This document shows positions 46,843 through 56,622 of a stretch of 64,000 nucleotides of DNA, piece after piece (positions within the stretch are counted from its first letter, which is position 1; each line of letters starts with the position of its first letter). Location of the stretch: positions 24,471 to 88,470 of the forward strand of contig CACZBC010000028.1 in the NCBI GenBank assembly GCA_902779315.1. Reading direction: 5' to 3'. A program made the translations under genes and the position numbers. This DNA comes from an uncultured Bacteroidales bacterium (GTDB taxonomy: Bacteria > Bacteroidota > Bacteroidia > Bacteroidales > Bacteroidaceae). The notes under the pieces were generated by a model, which worked only from the letters and a program-made list of their open reading frames with translations, searched no databases and had not been told where the DNA came from.

Positions 46843-48696
46843 ATGGATAAAAATACAATAACAGGATTTATTCTTATTGCCCTTGTCGTAATCGGTTTCA
46901 GCTGGTACAGTCAGCCCAGCAAGGAAGAGTTGGAAGCGATGGCCAGACAGGACAGCATCGCTGCCGTGGAGCAGCAGAAACAGGCGGAAGCAGAGAAGAA
47001 GGCCGAAGAGGTTGTGGCTTCTCCAGCAACCCCAGACAGCAGTTCTCTCTTCTTCTCGCAGAGTAACGGAGAAGGAGAGCGTATATTGCTTCAGAATAAT
47101 AAGGTAAAGGTTGGCATCAACAGCAAGGGTGCTGTCGTCGAGGATGCTGAGATAATCGGATACAAGAGCCGTCGCAGGGATGGTGATGTCGTGATTCTCG
47201 GCAAAGAAGACGCTTCGATGAAGCTGACTTTACCACTCAAGCAAGAGAACCTTTGCCTGACAGACCTCGTCTTCAACGTAGCGGAAAAGACCGACTCGAG
47301 TGTTGTCTTCGTCGCTGAACAAGAAGGAAAGCAGTTGCAGGTAAGCTATACGCTTCGTCCCAATGCCTATATGCTCGACATGAACATCGCGTCTCAGGGG
47401 CTGGAGGGAATGGCTATGCCTGGCGAAACGGCTCTGCTCCTCGATTGGAAGGCAACAGTCCTGCAACAAGAGAAGGGTAGGGACTTCGAGAACCGCTACA
47501 GCTCCCTTACCTACAAAAGGCAGGGCAAAGGCGTGAAGAAACTCAGCGAGATGAAGGACGACAGCAAGGAGCCCGAGGAAGCTCTCGAGTGGATTGCATT
47601 CAAGAACCAGTTCTTCAGCGCCGTCCTCATTGCGGACAAGCCCATGACGAAGGCTTCTCTCTCCTCCACCCAAGCTGACGAAAAAGATGCGGATTACCTG
47701 AAAGAGTATGAAGCATCGGCACAGATTCCGTTCGATGTGACAGGCAAGGAATCCACTCATTTGCAGATGTACCTTGGTCCGAACGATTTCCATATCCTCA
47801 AGGCACACAGCAAGATGACGGCTTACGGCGCAGATGCCGACCTCGACGAACTCGTCTATCTCGGTTGGTGGATATTCCGCTTCATCAATCGTTGGTCAAT
47901 CCTTTATATCTTCGACTGGCTCAAGGCAATGGGTCTGCCGATGGGTATCGTCCTTTTGCTCTTGACGATTATTATCAAGGTGCTTGTCTTCCCAACTCAG
48001 AAGAAGAGCTATCTGAGCAGCGCCAAAATGCGTGTCCTCAAGCCGAAGCTCGACGAAATAGGCAAGCAATATCCTAATCCCGACCAGGCTATGCAGAAGC
48101 AACAGGCCATGATGCAAGTTTACAGTCAGTATGGCGTCAGTCCCATGGGTGGCTGTTTGCCTATGCTCATACAGATGCCTATCTGGATAGCGATGTTCAA
48201 CTTCATTCCTAATGCCATCGATTTGCGTGGAGAAAGCTTCCTTTGGGCTAGCGACCTCAGTGCCTACGACGACCCAATCCGTTGGGGGACAAGTCTTCCG
48301 CTCATCGGCAACCACTTGAGTCTCTTCTGTATCCTCTTTAGTGCAACGAACCTTATCAACACTTGGATATCGATGCGCCAACAGCAGAACCAGTTCACAG
48401 GCGAGCAAGCACAGCAAATGAAGATGATGCAATGGATGATGTACCTGATGCCTCTGATGTTCTTCTTCTGGTTTAATAACTACTCGAGCGGTTTGAGCTA
48501 CTTCTACTTCATATCGGGTTTGCTTAACATCGTAACGATGTGGTACCTTCGTTGGAAGACCGATGACAAGAAGTTGCTTGCCGGCTTGGAGGCTTATCGC
48601 GAGCAACACAAGAACGATCCCAAGAAGGTGTCCGGCCTGCAAGCACGCCTCGAGGCCTTACAGAAGATGCAGCAGGAACAGGCGAAACGAAGATAA
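46843..48696 (+). CDS. yidC: Membrane protein insertase YidC
   Basis: A 617-residue inner-membrane insertase. N-terminal TM (about 7-21), a periplasmic beta domain (about 80-340), then the C-terminal TM core (about 350-600) with KLDEIGKQYPNPDQAMQKQQAMMQVY, MGGCLPMLIQMPIWIAMF and YLMPLMFFFWFNNYSSGL. It inserts membrane proteins alone or with SecYEG. The typical Bacteroidota length is about 600-620. It is followed by a short gap with heptamer-like ATTAAAG repeats just before the next gene. Confidence 0.96.
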   Translation: MDKNTITGFILIALVVIGFSWYSQPSKEELEAMARQDSIAAVEQQKQAEAEKKAEEVVASPATPDSSSLFFSQSNGEGERILLQNNKVKVGINSKGAVVEDAEIIGYKSRRRDGDVVILGKEDASMKLTLPLKQENLCLTDLVFNVAEKTDSSVVFVAEQEGKQLQVSYTLRPNAYMLDMNIASQGLEGMAMPGETALLLDWKATVLQQEKGRDFENRYSSLTYKRQGKGVKKLSEMKDDSKEPEEALEWIAFKNQFFSAVLIADKPMTKASLSSTQADEKDADYLKEYEASAQIPFDVTGKESTHLQMYLGPNDFHILKAHSKMTAYGADADLDELVYLGWWIFRFINRWSILYIFDWLKAMGLPMGIVLLLLTIIIKVLVFPTQKKSYLSSAKMRVLKPKLDEIGKQYPNPDQAMQKQQAMMQVYSQYGVSPMGGCLPMLIQMPIWIAMFNFIPNAIDLRGESFLWASDLSAYDDPIRWGTSLPLIGNHLSLFCILFSATNLINTWISMRQQQNQFTGEQAQQMKMMQWMMYLMPLMFFFWFNNYSSGLSYFYFISGLLNIVTMWYLRWKTDDKKLLAGLEAYREQHKNDPKKVSGLQARLEALQKMQQEQAKRR

Positions 48697-48727
48697 TTGA
48701 TTAAAGACTAAAGATTAAGGATTAAAG

Positions 48728-50969
48728 ATGAGACACAGTAAGCATTCATTCTTTCATTTTTTCATTTTCTCATTATTACTCATGTCTTGCGGTACGCAAA
48801 AAGAAAGTGACAAGGTCAACATAGAAAAGCAAACCGTTCAGCTTGAGGGCGACCTCATGACGCCTGAGGCTCTTTGGGCAATGAGCCGTATAAGTGGCTA
48901 TCAGGCATCGCCCGACGGAGAGCACATCGCCTTCCAGATGGGCTATTACAGCGTGGCGGAGAACAAAAGCCATCAGGTTCTTTGGATGATGAACGCTGAT
49001 GGCAGCGAGCAGAAGCAACTGACAAATGATGCCGAGAACGAGACCGACGTGCAGTGGCTCGACAACGAAACCATTGCTTTTCTCCGCGAGGGCGAGGTCT
49101 GGAAAATGAATATAAACGGCAAGAGCCGCAAACAAATGACCAAGACCGACGGCCAGGTGGAGGGCTTCCTCTTCGCTCCCGACGGCAAGAAGGCTATCCT
49201 CTTGAAGAGCATCGACTTTAATGAAATCATCCAGAAGAACCCCGAAGACCTGCCAAAAGCTACCGGCCGCGTCGTGAACGACCTGATGTATCGCCATTGG
49301 GACCACTATGTGGAGAGCATCCAGCATCCCTTCGTCATAGATTTCGAAACGGGTGAGGAGTTCGATATCCTCGATGGAGAACCCTTCGAGTGCCCCATGG
49401 AGCCCTTCGGCGGCATTGAGCAATTGGCTTGGAGCCCAGACTCGAAGTTCATCGCCTTTACCTGCCGCTGCAAGACTGGCTTGGAATATAGCATCTCGAC
49501 CGACAGCGACATCTTCCTTTATGACGTTGAAGCTCGCGACCTCAACTCTATTGAGCACACAAAGAACCTGTGTAAGCAGTTCAGAGAGTTTGGTATACTT
49601 GGCTGCAATGAGATGGCTTATCATGGCGATGGAAAGCAGTTGAATCCATGGAAAGCAGTTGAATCCCACCAAGACACTGAAAGATCAGGAAATCAACGTT
49701 AAGCATAAGGGTGAGAACGTGGGCTACGACCTCAATCCCAAGTTCTCGCCCGACGGCAAGTATGTGGCTTGGCTCTCTATGGAGCGCGACGGCTACGAGA
49801 GCGACCGCCAGCGTCTCTGCATCTACGACCTGAAAGAGAACACCAAGACCTACGTCACGGAGAGCCTCGACTCCAGCGTCGATGACTTCTGCTGGGCGCC
49901 TGATTCCTATACATTATATTATATAGCGGTTTGGCACGCAACGGAGAATCTTTACAAGACGAACCTCAAGGGCGAAGTCAAGCAACTCAGCAACAACTGG
50001 GCCGACTTTGGTTCCGTGCAGATGCTTAATGAGAAGGAACTTGTTGCAGAGCGTCACAGCATCACGGAACCTGCTGACCTCTATGTGGTTAATCCTGGCG
50101 ACACGATTGCCGACACACAGATAAAGCAGCTGACCGAAGTGAACAAGGACATCCTCGACCAGCTTGCGAAGCCCACCATCGAACAGCGTTGGGTGAAGAC
50201 AACCGACGGTCAGGAGATGCTGACTTGGGTCATCTTGCCTCCTCACTTTGATGCTTCGAAGAAATATCCCACATTGCTTTTCTGCGAAGGCGGTCCTCAG
50301 AGTGCCGTCAGTCAGTTCTGGAGCTACCGTTGGAACTTTATGATAATGGCTTCGCAGGGTTATGTCTTGATTGCTCCGAACCGTCGCGGAGTGCCGGGCT
50401 TCGGGCAAGAATGGCTTGAGGAAATCAGCGGAGACTGGACCGGACAGTGCATGAAGGACTATCTTTCCGCGATAGACGATGCTGTGGAGAATCTTCCTTA
50501 CGTCGACAAGGACCGTCTCGGAGCCGTCGGCGCCTCGTTTGGCGGCTTCTCGGTCTATTATCTGGCAGGTCATCACGAAGGCCGCTTCAAATGTTTCATC
50601 GCACATGATGGAGCGTTTAACCTCGAGGCAATGTACACCGAGACTGAGGAAAACTGGTTCTCCAACTGGGAGTACGACGATGCTTACTGGAACAAAGACC
50701 AGACCGCACGTGCCCGAAAGACCTACGAGAACAGTCCTCATCGCTTTGTTGACAAATGGGACACACCCATCCTCTGCATACATGGCGAGAAGGATTACCG
50801 CATCAACGCCACCCAAGGCATGAGTGCCTTCAACGCTGCTCGCATGCGAGGCATCGAAGCACAACTGCTCATCTTCCCCGACGAGAACCATTGGGTGCTC
50901 AAACCACAAAACGGAATCCTCTGGCAACGGACCTATTTTGCTTGGCTCGACAAGTGGCTGAAGAAGTAG
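48728..50969 (+). pseudogene. DPP5-like dipeptidyl peptidase (S9), frame broken by a 19-bp duplication
   Basis: The N-terminal frame starts as a probable lipoprotein (FSLLLMSC, C18) and has the beta-propeller repeats of S9 peptidases (SRISGYQASPDGEHIAFQ, QLAWSPDSKFIAFTC). After about 49650 it runs into a wrong frame. The rest of the propeller and the hydrolase domain continue in another frame (from about 49659): RRGVPGFGQEWLEEISGDWTG, GASFGGFS (catalytic Ser), HGEKDYR (Asp), DENHWVL (His). The breaking event is a tandem duplication of ATGGAAAGCAGTTGAATCC (49631-49649, 49650-49668). Removing one copy restores one uninterrupted protein. The function is release of dipeptides from oligopeptides. 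Confidence 0.9.
49631..49668. repeat. 19-bp tandem duplication in the peptidase gene
   Basis: Two perfect adjacent copies of ATGGAAAGCAGTTGAATCC. Nineteen is not divisible by three, so the frame shifts. Confidence 0.97.
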
Positions 50970-51012
50970 GATAATAGGAAATAAAGATAATAAGAAAATA
51001 AGAAAAAAGGTT

Positions 51013-52571
51013 ATGACACAAGCAATTCAAAAGACTTTACGCGACAGCGCCGGTATGCGCTGGACGGCTCTTCTGCTCTTGGCACTCGCCATGTTTTGCA
51101 GTTACATCTTTATGGACATTCTGTCTCCCATTAAGGATTTGATGCAGGAGACTCGTGGATGGGACAGCACAGCCTTCGGAACGATGCAAGGCTCCGAGGT
51201 GTTCCTGAACGTTTTTGCTTTCTTCCTCATCTTCGCAGGCATCATTCTCGACAAGATGGGCGTGCGTTGGACGAGAGTTTCATTGGAAGCGAATTGGCAA
51301 CATGGTTCACCAATCATTTGAACTACATTCCTGTGTTCGAGGAACTTGGAGTGTCGCCTTTCTATGAAGGGATGCCTGCCTCCGCTAAGTTTGCAGCCTG
51401 CGGTTTCATGATATTTGGCTGTGGTGTGGAGATGGCCGGCATTACCGTCAGTCGCGGTATCGTCAAGTGGTTCAAGGGCAGAGAAATGGCTCTGGCAATG
51501 GGTTCGGAGATGGCTCTTGCCCGTCTTGGCGTAGCAACTTGCATGATTTTCTCGCCCTTCTTTGCTCGTTTGGGTGGTCAAGTCAGTGTTTCTCGCTCGG
51601 TTGCCTTTGGCGTAGTGCTGATGTGCATTGCTCTCATCATGAGTATTGTTTACTTCTTTATGGATAGGAAACTCGACGCGCAGACTGGTGAGGCAGAGGA
51701 GAAGGACGATCCCTTCAAGATCAGCGACTTGGGACAAATCCTTACCTCGAGTGGCTTCTGGCTTGTCGCCCTGCTTTGCGTGCTCTATTATAGCGCTATC
51801 TTCCCCTTCCAGAAGTACGCCGTGAACATGCTGCAATGCAACCTCACACTCGTAGCGCCCGATGCTAATTCCTTCTGGGCAAAGCCTGATGTGACCATCG
51901 TTCAGTACCTCATCATGCTCTTTGTGGCTGCAACTGGTTTTGCAAGCAACTTCCAGAAGAAAGCCGGAGCCAAGTACGGTTTGCTTTGCGTCAGCATCCT
52001 CGCCCTCGTTACCTATTGTTATATGGGTTACATGCGACAGTCTGCCGAGAGCATCTTCGCGGTGTTCCCACTCCTGGCCGTGCTTATCACACCTATTTTG
52101 GGCAGTTACGTCGACCACAAAGGTAAGGCAGCTACGATGCTCATTCTGGGCTCGTTGCTCCTCATCTTCTGCCATCTGACCTTTGCCTTCGTGTTGCCTT
52201 TGTTCAAGGGTTCAGCCATCGGAGGCATCGCGATTGCCTACATCACCATTCTTGTGCTGGGTTCCTCGTTCTCTCTGGTGCCTGCATCGTTGTGGCCAAG
52301 CGTGCCTAAACTGGTGGATGCCAAGGTGATAGGTTCCGCTTATGCACTCATCTTCTGGATTCAGAACATAGGTCTCTGGCTCTTCCCATTGCTTATCGGC
52401 AAGGTTCTGGACAAGACAAATCCTGGCGTTACCGACCCGACTCAGTTCAACTACACAGCTCCGCTTGTCATGTTGGCTGGTTTGGGCGTAGCAGCTCTCT
52501 TGCTTGGTTTCGTCCTGAAGGTCGTTGACAAGAAGAAAGGTCTGGGCCTCGAGGAGCCGAATATCAAGTAA
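51013..52571 (+). pseudogene. MFSD1-like MFS transporter (putative dipeptide carrier), internal deletion
   Basis: The first frame covers TM1-TM2 (LLLALAMFCSYIFMDILSPI, GIILDKMGVRWT). At about 51271 the frame shifts, and the remainder (ESFIGSELATWFTNHLNYIPVF, then MALAMGSEMALARLG, about nine further TMs) continues in another frame to 52571. Homologues have about 20 residues here between GVRWT and the ESFIG-type motif (one TM helix), so a short deletion with frame change is likely. The VKWFKG-type motif near residue 140 resembles MFSD1/peptide MFS carriers. It lies 43 bp after the peptidase gene, so peptide cleavage and dipeptide uptake would be coupled. Confidence 0.8.
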
Positions 52572-52626
52572 GGAAGGCTCGTTTCCTAAGCTGCTGATTT
52601 TCAGGCGGCGTAATATACTCGAAAAG

Positions 52627-52702
52627 TTCACGTGTGAAAATGCTAAACTTCACACGTGAACTTTGCAAACTTCACGTGTGATGTTGGCCAACTTCACACG
52701 CC
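52627..52702. repeat. 22-bp-period degenerate tandem array F
   Basis: Units start at 52627, 52649 and 52671 with a partial unit ending at 52702, of the type TTCACACGTGAAC + TTTGCAAAC. It contains palindromic CACGTG cores. It lies in the gap before the GH92 gene. Confidence 0.85.
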
Positions 52703-52720
52703 ATGTTAATAAACCACCTT

Positions 52721-55015
52721 ATGCAAAACAGATTCCTCTCCCTTTTCTGCGGGTTCGTGTTAAGTGTCATATCGATTAATGCGACAAGCCAACCCGACTT
52801 GGTCCGCTATGTAAATACGCTGCAGGGCACGCTTTCGAACTTTGGCCTTTCACACGGAAACACCTTCCCAGCAACGGCTATGCCGTATGCTCAGCACATG
52901 TGGACGCCCCAGACGGGACCGAATGGCGAGGGTTTTAAGTACCTGTATGAGTCGGATCAAATCAGAGGATTTGGTCAAAGCCATCAGCCTTCGCCTTGGG
53001 TTAGCGACTATGCCGTCTATACTTTCTTCCCTGAAACAGGCAGTTTGGAAGTCGATCCGGATAAGCGAGGTGCGCGTTTCTGCCATTGCAAGGAGGTCGG
53101 GCAGCCTCATTACTATAGTGTCGCTTTTGACAACGGCATTCGAACAGAGATGGCACCTACAGAGAGAGGTGTGCATCTTCGCTTTTCGTATCCCAAGAAA
53201 CAGGACGCTTTCCTTGTTATCGACGGCTATACCGCTGAGTCGGAAATCCATGTAAATCAGGAGAAAAGACAAGTGACGGGCTGGGTCAACAACCAGCGTT
53301 TCGTCAATCATAGCGAGAACTTCCGATGCTTTTTCGTGATTCAGTTCGACCAGCCGATACTCGATTACGGCACATGGGAAGGGGAGAACAAACAGACTTT
53401 CCCGCATGAAAAAGACGGCCAAGGCAAGCGTTTCGGCTGTTATCTCAAGTTCAAGCCGGGCTGTAAGGTGCAGGCTCGGGCTGCTTCAAGCTACATTTCT
53501 GAGGAACAAGCCTGGCAGAACTGGCGCTCGGAACTTGGTGCGGACAAAACTCTGGAACAGACAAAGAAGCGGGGCTTCGAGACGTGGAATGCCCTGCTGA
53601 ACCGCATCCGTGTGGAAGGAGGCAGCGAAGAGCAGCTGCGAACCTTTTATAGTTGTCTGTTCAGAGCAAACTTGTTCTCTCGCAAGTTCTATGAAATCAG
53701 GTCGGACGGCACACCTTATTATTATAGTCCTTACGACGGAAAAATCCACGAGGGTTATATGCTGACCGACAACGGCTTTTGGGATACCTTCCGAAGCCAG
53801 TTCCCCTTGACAAATATCCTGCATCCTATTCAACAGGGACAATACATGCAAGCCCTTCTTGACGCGCAAAAGCAGTTCGGATGGCTGCCTGCATGGTCTT
53901 GTCCGGGCGAGACGGGAGGCATGTGTGGCAACCATAGTATCTCGCTTTTGGCAGATGCGTGGGCAAAGGGGATACGCTCTTTCGACCCGGATTCTGCGTT
54001 AACTGCCTATGCTCATGAGGCTATGAACAAAGGACCTCTTGGTGGAGCGAACGGTCGAGCCGGTTGGAAAGAGTATTGGCAACTCGGTTATGTCACCTTC
54101 CCAGAGTCTCACGGAAGCGTGACACAAACGCTGGAGTATGCTTATGACGACTGGTGCGCTTGGAAACTTGCCCGCAGTTGTGGCAACACTTTTTACGAGA
54201 AGATATTCGAAAGAGTGCTCCATAACTACCTGAATCTCTGGGATCCGGAGACGAAGTTCTTTAGGGGAAGAGGCAAGGATGGCAAGTGGAGTGTGGAGCC
54301 TTTCGACCCGCTTGTTTGGGGCGGACCGTATACCGAAGGTAATGCCTGGCACTATATCTGGAGCGTTTTCCACGATGTGCAAGGTCTTATAGAACTCTTC
54401 GGCTCGGATGAAGCCTTTGTGGAGAAGATGGATAGCGTCTTTTCGCAGCCAAGTACGGTTAAGCCCGGCTGGTATGGCGGCAAGATTCACGAGATGACGG
54501 AAATGGAGATAGCAGGCATGGGACAGTATGCTCATGGCAATCAACCCATTCAGCACATGCCTTATCTCTACAGTTATGCGGGCCAGCCTTGGAAGACTCA
54601 GTACTGGGTTCGCCAGATTATGGAGCGCCTTTACCACAGTACGCCAGACGGTTTCCCAGGTGATGAGGACCAAGGCGGCATGAGTTCGTGGTATGTTCTG
54701 TCTGCTCTCGGACTTTATGCAGTTACCCCCGGAACAGACCAATACGTACTTGGCAGCCCTGTTTTCCGTAAGGCAACCATCACGATGGAGAACGGGAAGC
54801 AGTTTGTCATCGAGGCGAAGGACAACTCGGAGCAGAATGTCTATGTCGATAGTCGAAGCCTGAATGGTCAGCCTCTCTCGCGTAACTACATCACTTATAG
54901 CGAGTTGGCTGCAGGAGGAACACTCCAGTTGCAGATGTCTGATAAGCCGAACAAGCAGTTGGGAACTGCCAAGAAGGATGCTCCCTACAGCCTGACTTTT
55001 GAACTAGGCAAGTGA
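52721..55015 (+). CDS. GH92 alpha-1,2-mannosidase, secreted
   Basis: A 764-residue secreted enzyme. The ATG at 52721 gives a clean signal peptide (MQNRFLSLFCGFVLSVISINATSQ); an upstream in-frame ATG at 52703 follows array F directly and is less likely. GH92 features: N-terminal beta-sandwich (YVNTLQGTLSNFGLSHGNTFPATAMPY), then an (alpha/alpha)6 domain with LTDNGFWDTFRSQFPL, PETGGMCGNHS-like acidic catalytic region and PGDEDQGGMSSWYV. It removes mannose from N-glycans using Ca2+. No lipobox or T9SS tail is seen. It ends at array G. Confidence 0.95.
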   Translation: MQNRFLSLFCGFVLSVISINATSQPDLVRYVNTLQGTLSNFGLSHGNTFPATAMPYAQHMWTPQTGPNGEGFKYLYESDQIRGFGQSHQPSPWVSDYAVYTFFPETGSLEVDPDKRGARFCHCKEVGQPHYYSVAFDNGIRTEMAPTERGVHLRFSYPKKQDAFLVIDGYTAESEIHVNQEKRQVTGWVNNQRFVNHSENFRCFFVIQFDQPILDYGTWEGENKQTFPHEKDGQGKRFGCYLKFKPGCKVQARAASSYISEEQAWQNWRSELGADKTLEQTKKRGFETWNALLNRIRVEGGSEEQLRTFYSCLFRANLFSRKFYEIRSDGTPYYYSPYDGKIHEGYMLTDNGFWDTFRSQFPLTNILHPIQQGQYMQALLDAQKQFGWLPAWSCPGETGGMCGNHSISLLADAWAKGIRSFDPDSALTAYAHEAMNKGPLGGANGRAGWKEYWQLGYVTFPESHGSVTQTLEYAYDDWCAWKLARSCGNTFYEKIFERVLHNYLNLWDPETKFFRGRGKDGKWSVEPFDPLVWGGPYTEGNAWHYIWSVFHDVQGLIELFGSDEAFVEKMDSVFSQPSTVKPGWYGGKIHEMTEMEIAGMGQYAHGNQPIQHMPYLYSYAGQPWKTQYWVRQIMERLYHSTPDGFPGDEDQGGMSSWYVLSALGLYAVTPGTDQYVLGSPVFRKATITMENGKQFVIEAKDNSEQNVYVDSRSLNGQPLSRNYITYSELAAGGTLQLQMSDKPNKQLGTAKKDAPYSLTFELGK

Positions 55016-55016
55016 T

Positions 55017-55113
55017 GATGGCAAACGTATAGTGTGACGATGGCAAACGTATAGTGCCACGATTGCAATCGTATAGTGTTACGTTTGCGATTTAATAGTG
55101 CCACGTTTTCAAA
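55017..55113. repeat. 22-bp-period degenerate tandem array G filling a convergent gap
   Basis: Units start at 55017, 55039, 55061 and 55083, with a final partial one from 55105. The stop codons lie at 55013-55015 on the plus strand and at 55114-55116 on the minus strand, so the array occupies the entire intergenic region. Confidence 0.93.
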
Positions 55114-56133
55114 CTAGCTTGCCTGTGTTTTCGAACCACCTGTTTTGATCAAGTCCTTTTGGGCTGTGAACCAAGGCAAGTACTTGCTCAGGAACCAGCA
55201 GCAGAACATGGAGAAAGCGATGGTGAGTGCAAGGAAAATGAGGCTCTCCATGCTGCCTGTCTGTCGGAAACCTTCAGGTAGGAAGTGCAGAAGGGCAACA
55301 AGGAGAGTAATCATGACCATATGTGTGCAAAGCACAATGAGGGAATAACGTCCGATATAGGAGATGATGGGCAGTCTCTGAATAACGCTACTCAACAGAA
55401 GTATGGCAAGCGAACCGGAAAAGCCTGCGATATAAAGCATCGGCCAAGGGCTGCTGTAAGTATTACTGTAAAAGTAGTTCTCGCCCATATACAAGTAGTG
55501 CAGCATCACGAACAAAACGACTGCCGAACCGATTGCCCACCACCAGGGAATTCTCTTCTGCAGCACATTTAGCCTCCTGTTCAAGATAAAACCCGACCAC
55601 AGAAGTGGCATACTGGTTAACGCGGTACCGAAGTTCAGATGCAGGTTGCCGGTATGATAGCCCGCTATGCCAATCGCGAACATGCAGATGCCCAGCAAAA
55701 TGTCTCGAATCAACTGATTGGATGTGATTCTGCGAATGCCGTAGTATGTAATCGCAAAGATGACATTCATGAAGAACAGGCAGCGAAGGAACCAAAGCGG
55801 ACCCCAAATGACGTCGATATTGACACCCGTCGAGGCAAAATTTGTGTAGTTGCGAACAATCCAGCCAGCTCCCCTGAGCAGGAAGATGAAGAAGAGATAG
55901 GGAACGAGAATCTTGTTGACTTTGCGCAACAGGAACTCCTTGATGCCCCCTGCGTAATCCTTGAAGAACAGGCCGGACAGGATGAAATAGAGCGGCATAC
56001 GCATCTGCTCGAAGATCTCGTTCAGCGGATAGTCTCCGGCAGAAAAGTATCCCTCGTTCGAGATATGGTCAACGACAACAAGCAAGATGCAGATGCCTTT
56101 GGCCAGATCAATGTACTGGATGCGCTCTTTCAT
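55114..56133 (-). CDS. Membrane acyltransferase (acyltransferase 3 family)
   Basis: A 339-residue protein with about ten TM helices starting MKERIQYIDLAKGICILLVVVDH (the family active-site His motif) and MRMPLYFILSGLFFK. It would O-acylate a lipid-linked or envelope glycan. It is the last gene of the porU-porV-ispF operon, which raises the possibility of a role in modifying the LPS that anchors T9SS cargo. It is not very similar to the one at 34434. Confidence 0.85.
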   Translation of the reverse strand: MKERIQYIDLAKGICILLVVVDHISNEGYFSAGDYPLNEIFEQMRMPLYFILSGLFFKDYAGGIKEFLLRKVNKILVPYLFFIFLLRGAGWIVRNYTNFASTGVNIDVIWGPLWFLRCLFFMNVIFAITYYGIRRITSNQLIRDILLGICMFAIGIAGYHTGNLHLNFGTALTSMPLLWSGFILNRRLNVLQKRIPWWWAIGSAVVLFVMLHYLYMGENYFYSNTYSSPWPMLYIAGFSGSLAILLLSSVIQRLPIISYIGRYSLIVLCTHMVMITLLVALLHFLPEGFRQTGSMESLIFLALTIAFSMFCCWFLSKYLPWFTAQKDLIKTGGSKTQAS

Positions 56134-56142
56134 GGGAAAGGG

Positions 56143-56622
56143 CTATTTTTCAATAAGGACTGTTGCGTAAGCGGAAATGCCTTCTTCGCGACCGGTAAAG
56201 CCCAACTTTTCTGTCGTAGTGGCCTTGATGGAGACATCATCAACTTCGATTTCCATAACTTCTGCAAGACATTGTTGCATCTCGGGAATGTGTGCCTTCA
56301 ATTTTGGCCGCTCAGCACAAATGGTGGCATCAATGTTGCCGACCTTGTAGCCTTTGGAGGCGATGAGGTCTACCGTTTTGCGCAAAAGGATTTTGCTGTC
56401 TATGTTATGGTACGCCTCGCTGTTATCGGGGAAATGATAGCCGATGTCGCGCATATTGGCGGCACCCAACAAAGCATCACAAATGGCATGAATCAGGACG
56501 TCAGCATCACTATGTCCGAGCAGTCCGAGTGAGTGCTCAATACGTATGCCACCCAACCAGAGCTCACGTCCCTCTACAAGTTGATGGACGTCAAATCCGA
56601 AGCCAACTCTTATCTTGCTCAT
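56143..56622 (-). CDS. ispF: 2-C-methyl-D-erythritol 2,4-cyclodiphosphate synthase
   Basis: A 159-residue enzyme of the MEP isoprenoid pathway. Metal-binding GFGFDVHQ (D8, H10) and HSDADVLIHAICDALLGAA are visible, with KATTTEKLGFTGREEG near the end binding CDP. It converts CDP-ME-2-phosphate to MEcPP. The start overlaps the porV stop by four bases. Confidence 0.97.
   Translation of the reverse strand: MSKIRVGFGFDVHQLVEGRELWLGGIRIEHSLGLLGHSDADVLIHAICDALLGAANMRDIGYHFPDNSEAYHNIDSKILLRKTVDLIASKGYKVGNIDATICAERPKLKAHIPEMQQCLAEVMEIEVDDVSIKATTTEKLGFTGREEGISAYATVLIEK

Noticed and set aside
52703-52720. GH92 start at ATG 52703
   Set aside because: It lies directly after array F; the ATG at 52721 gives a better signal peptide.
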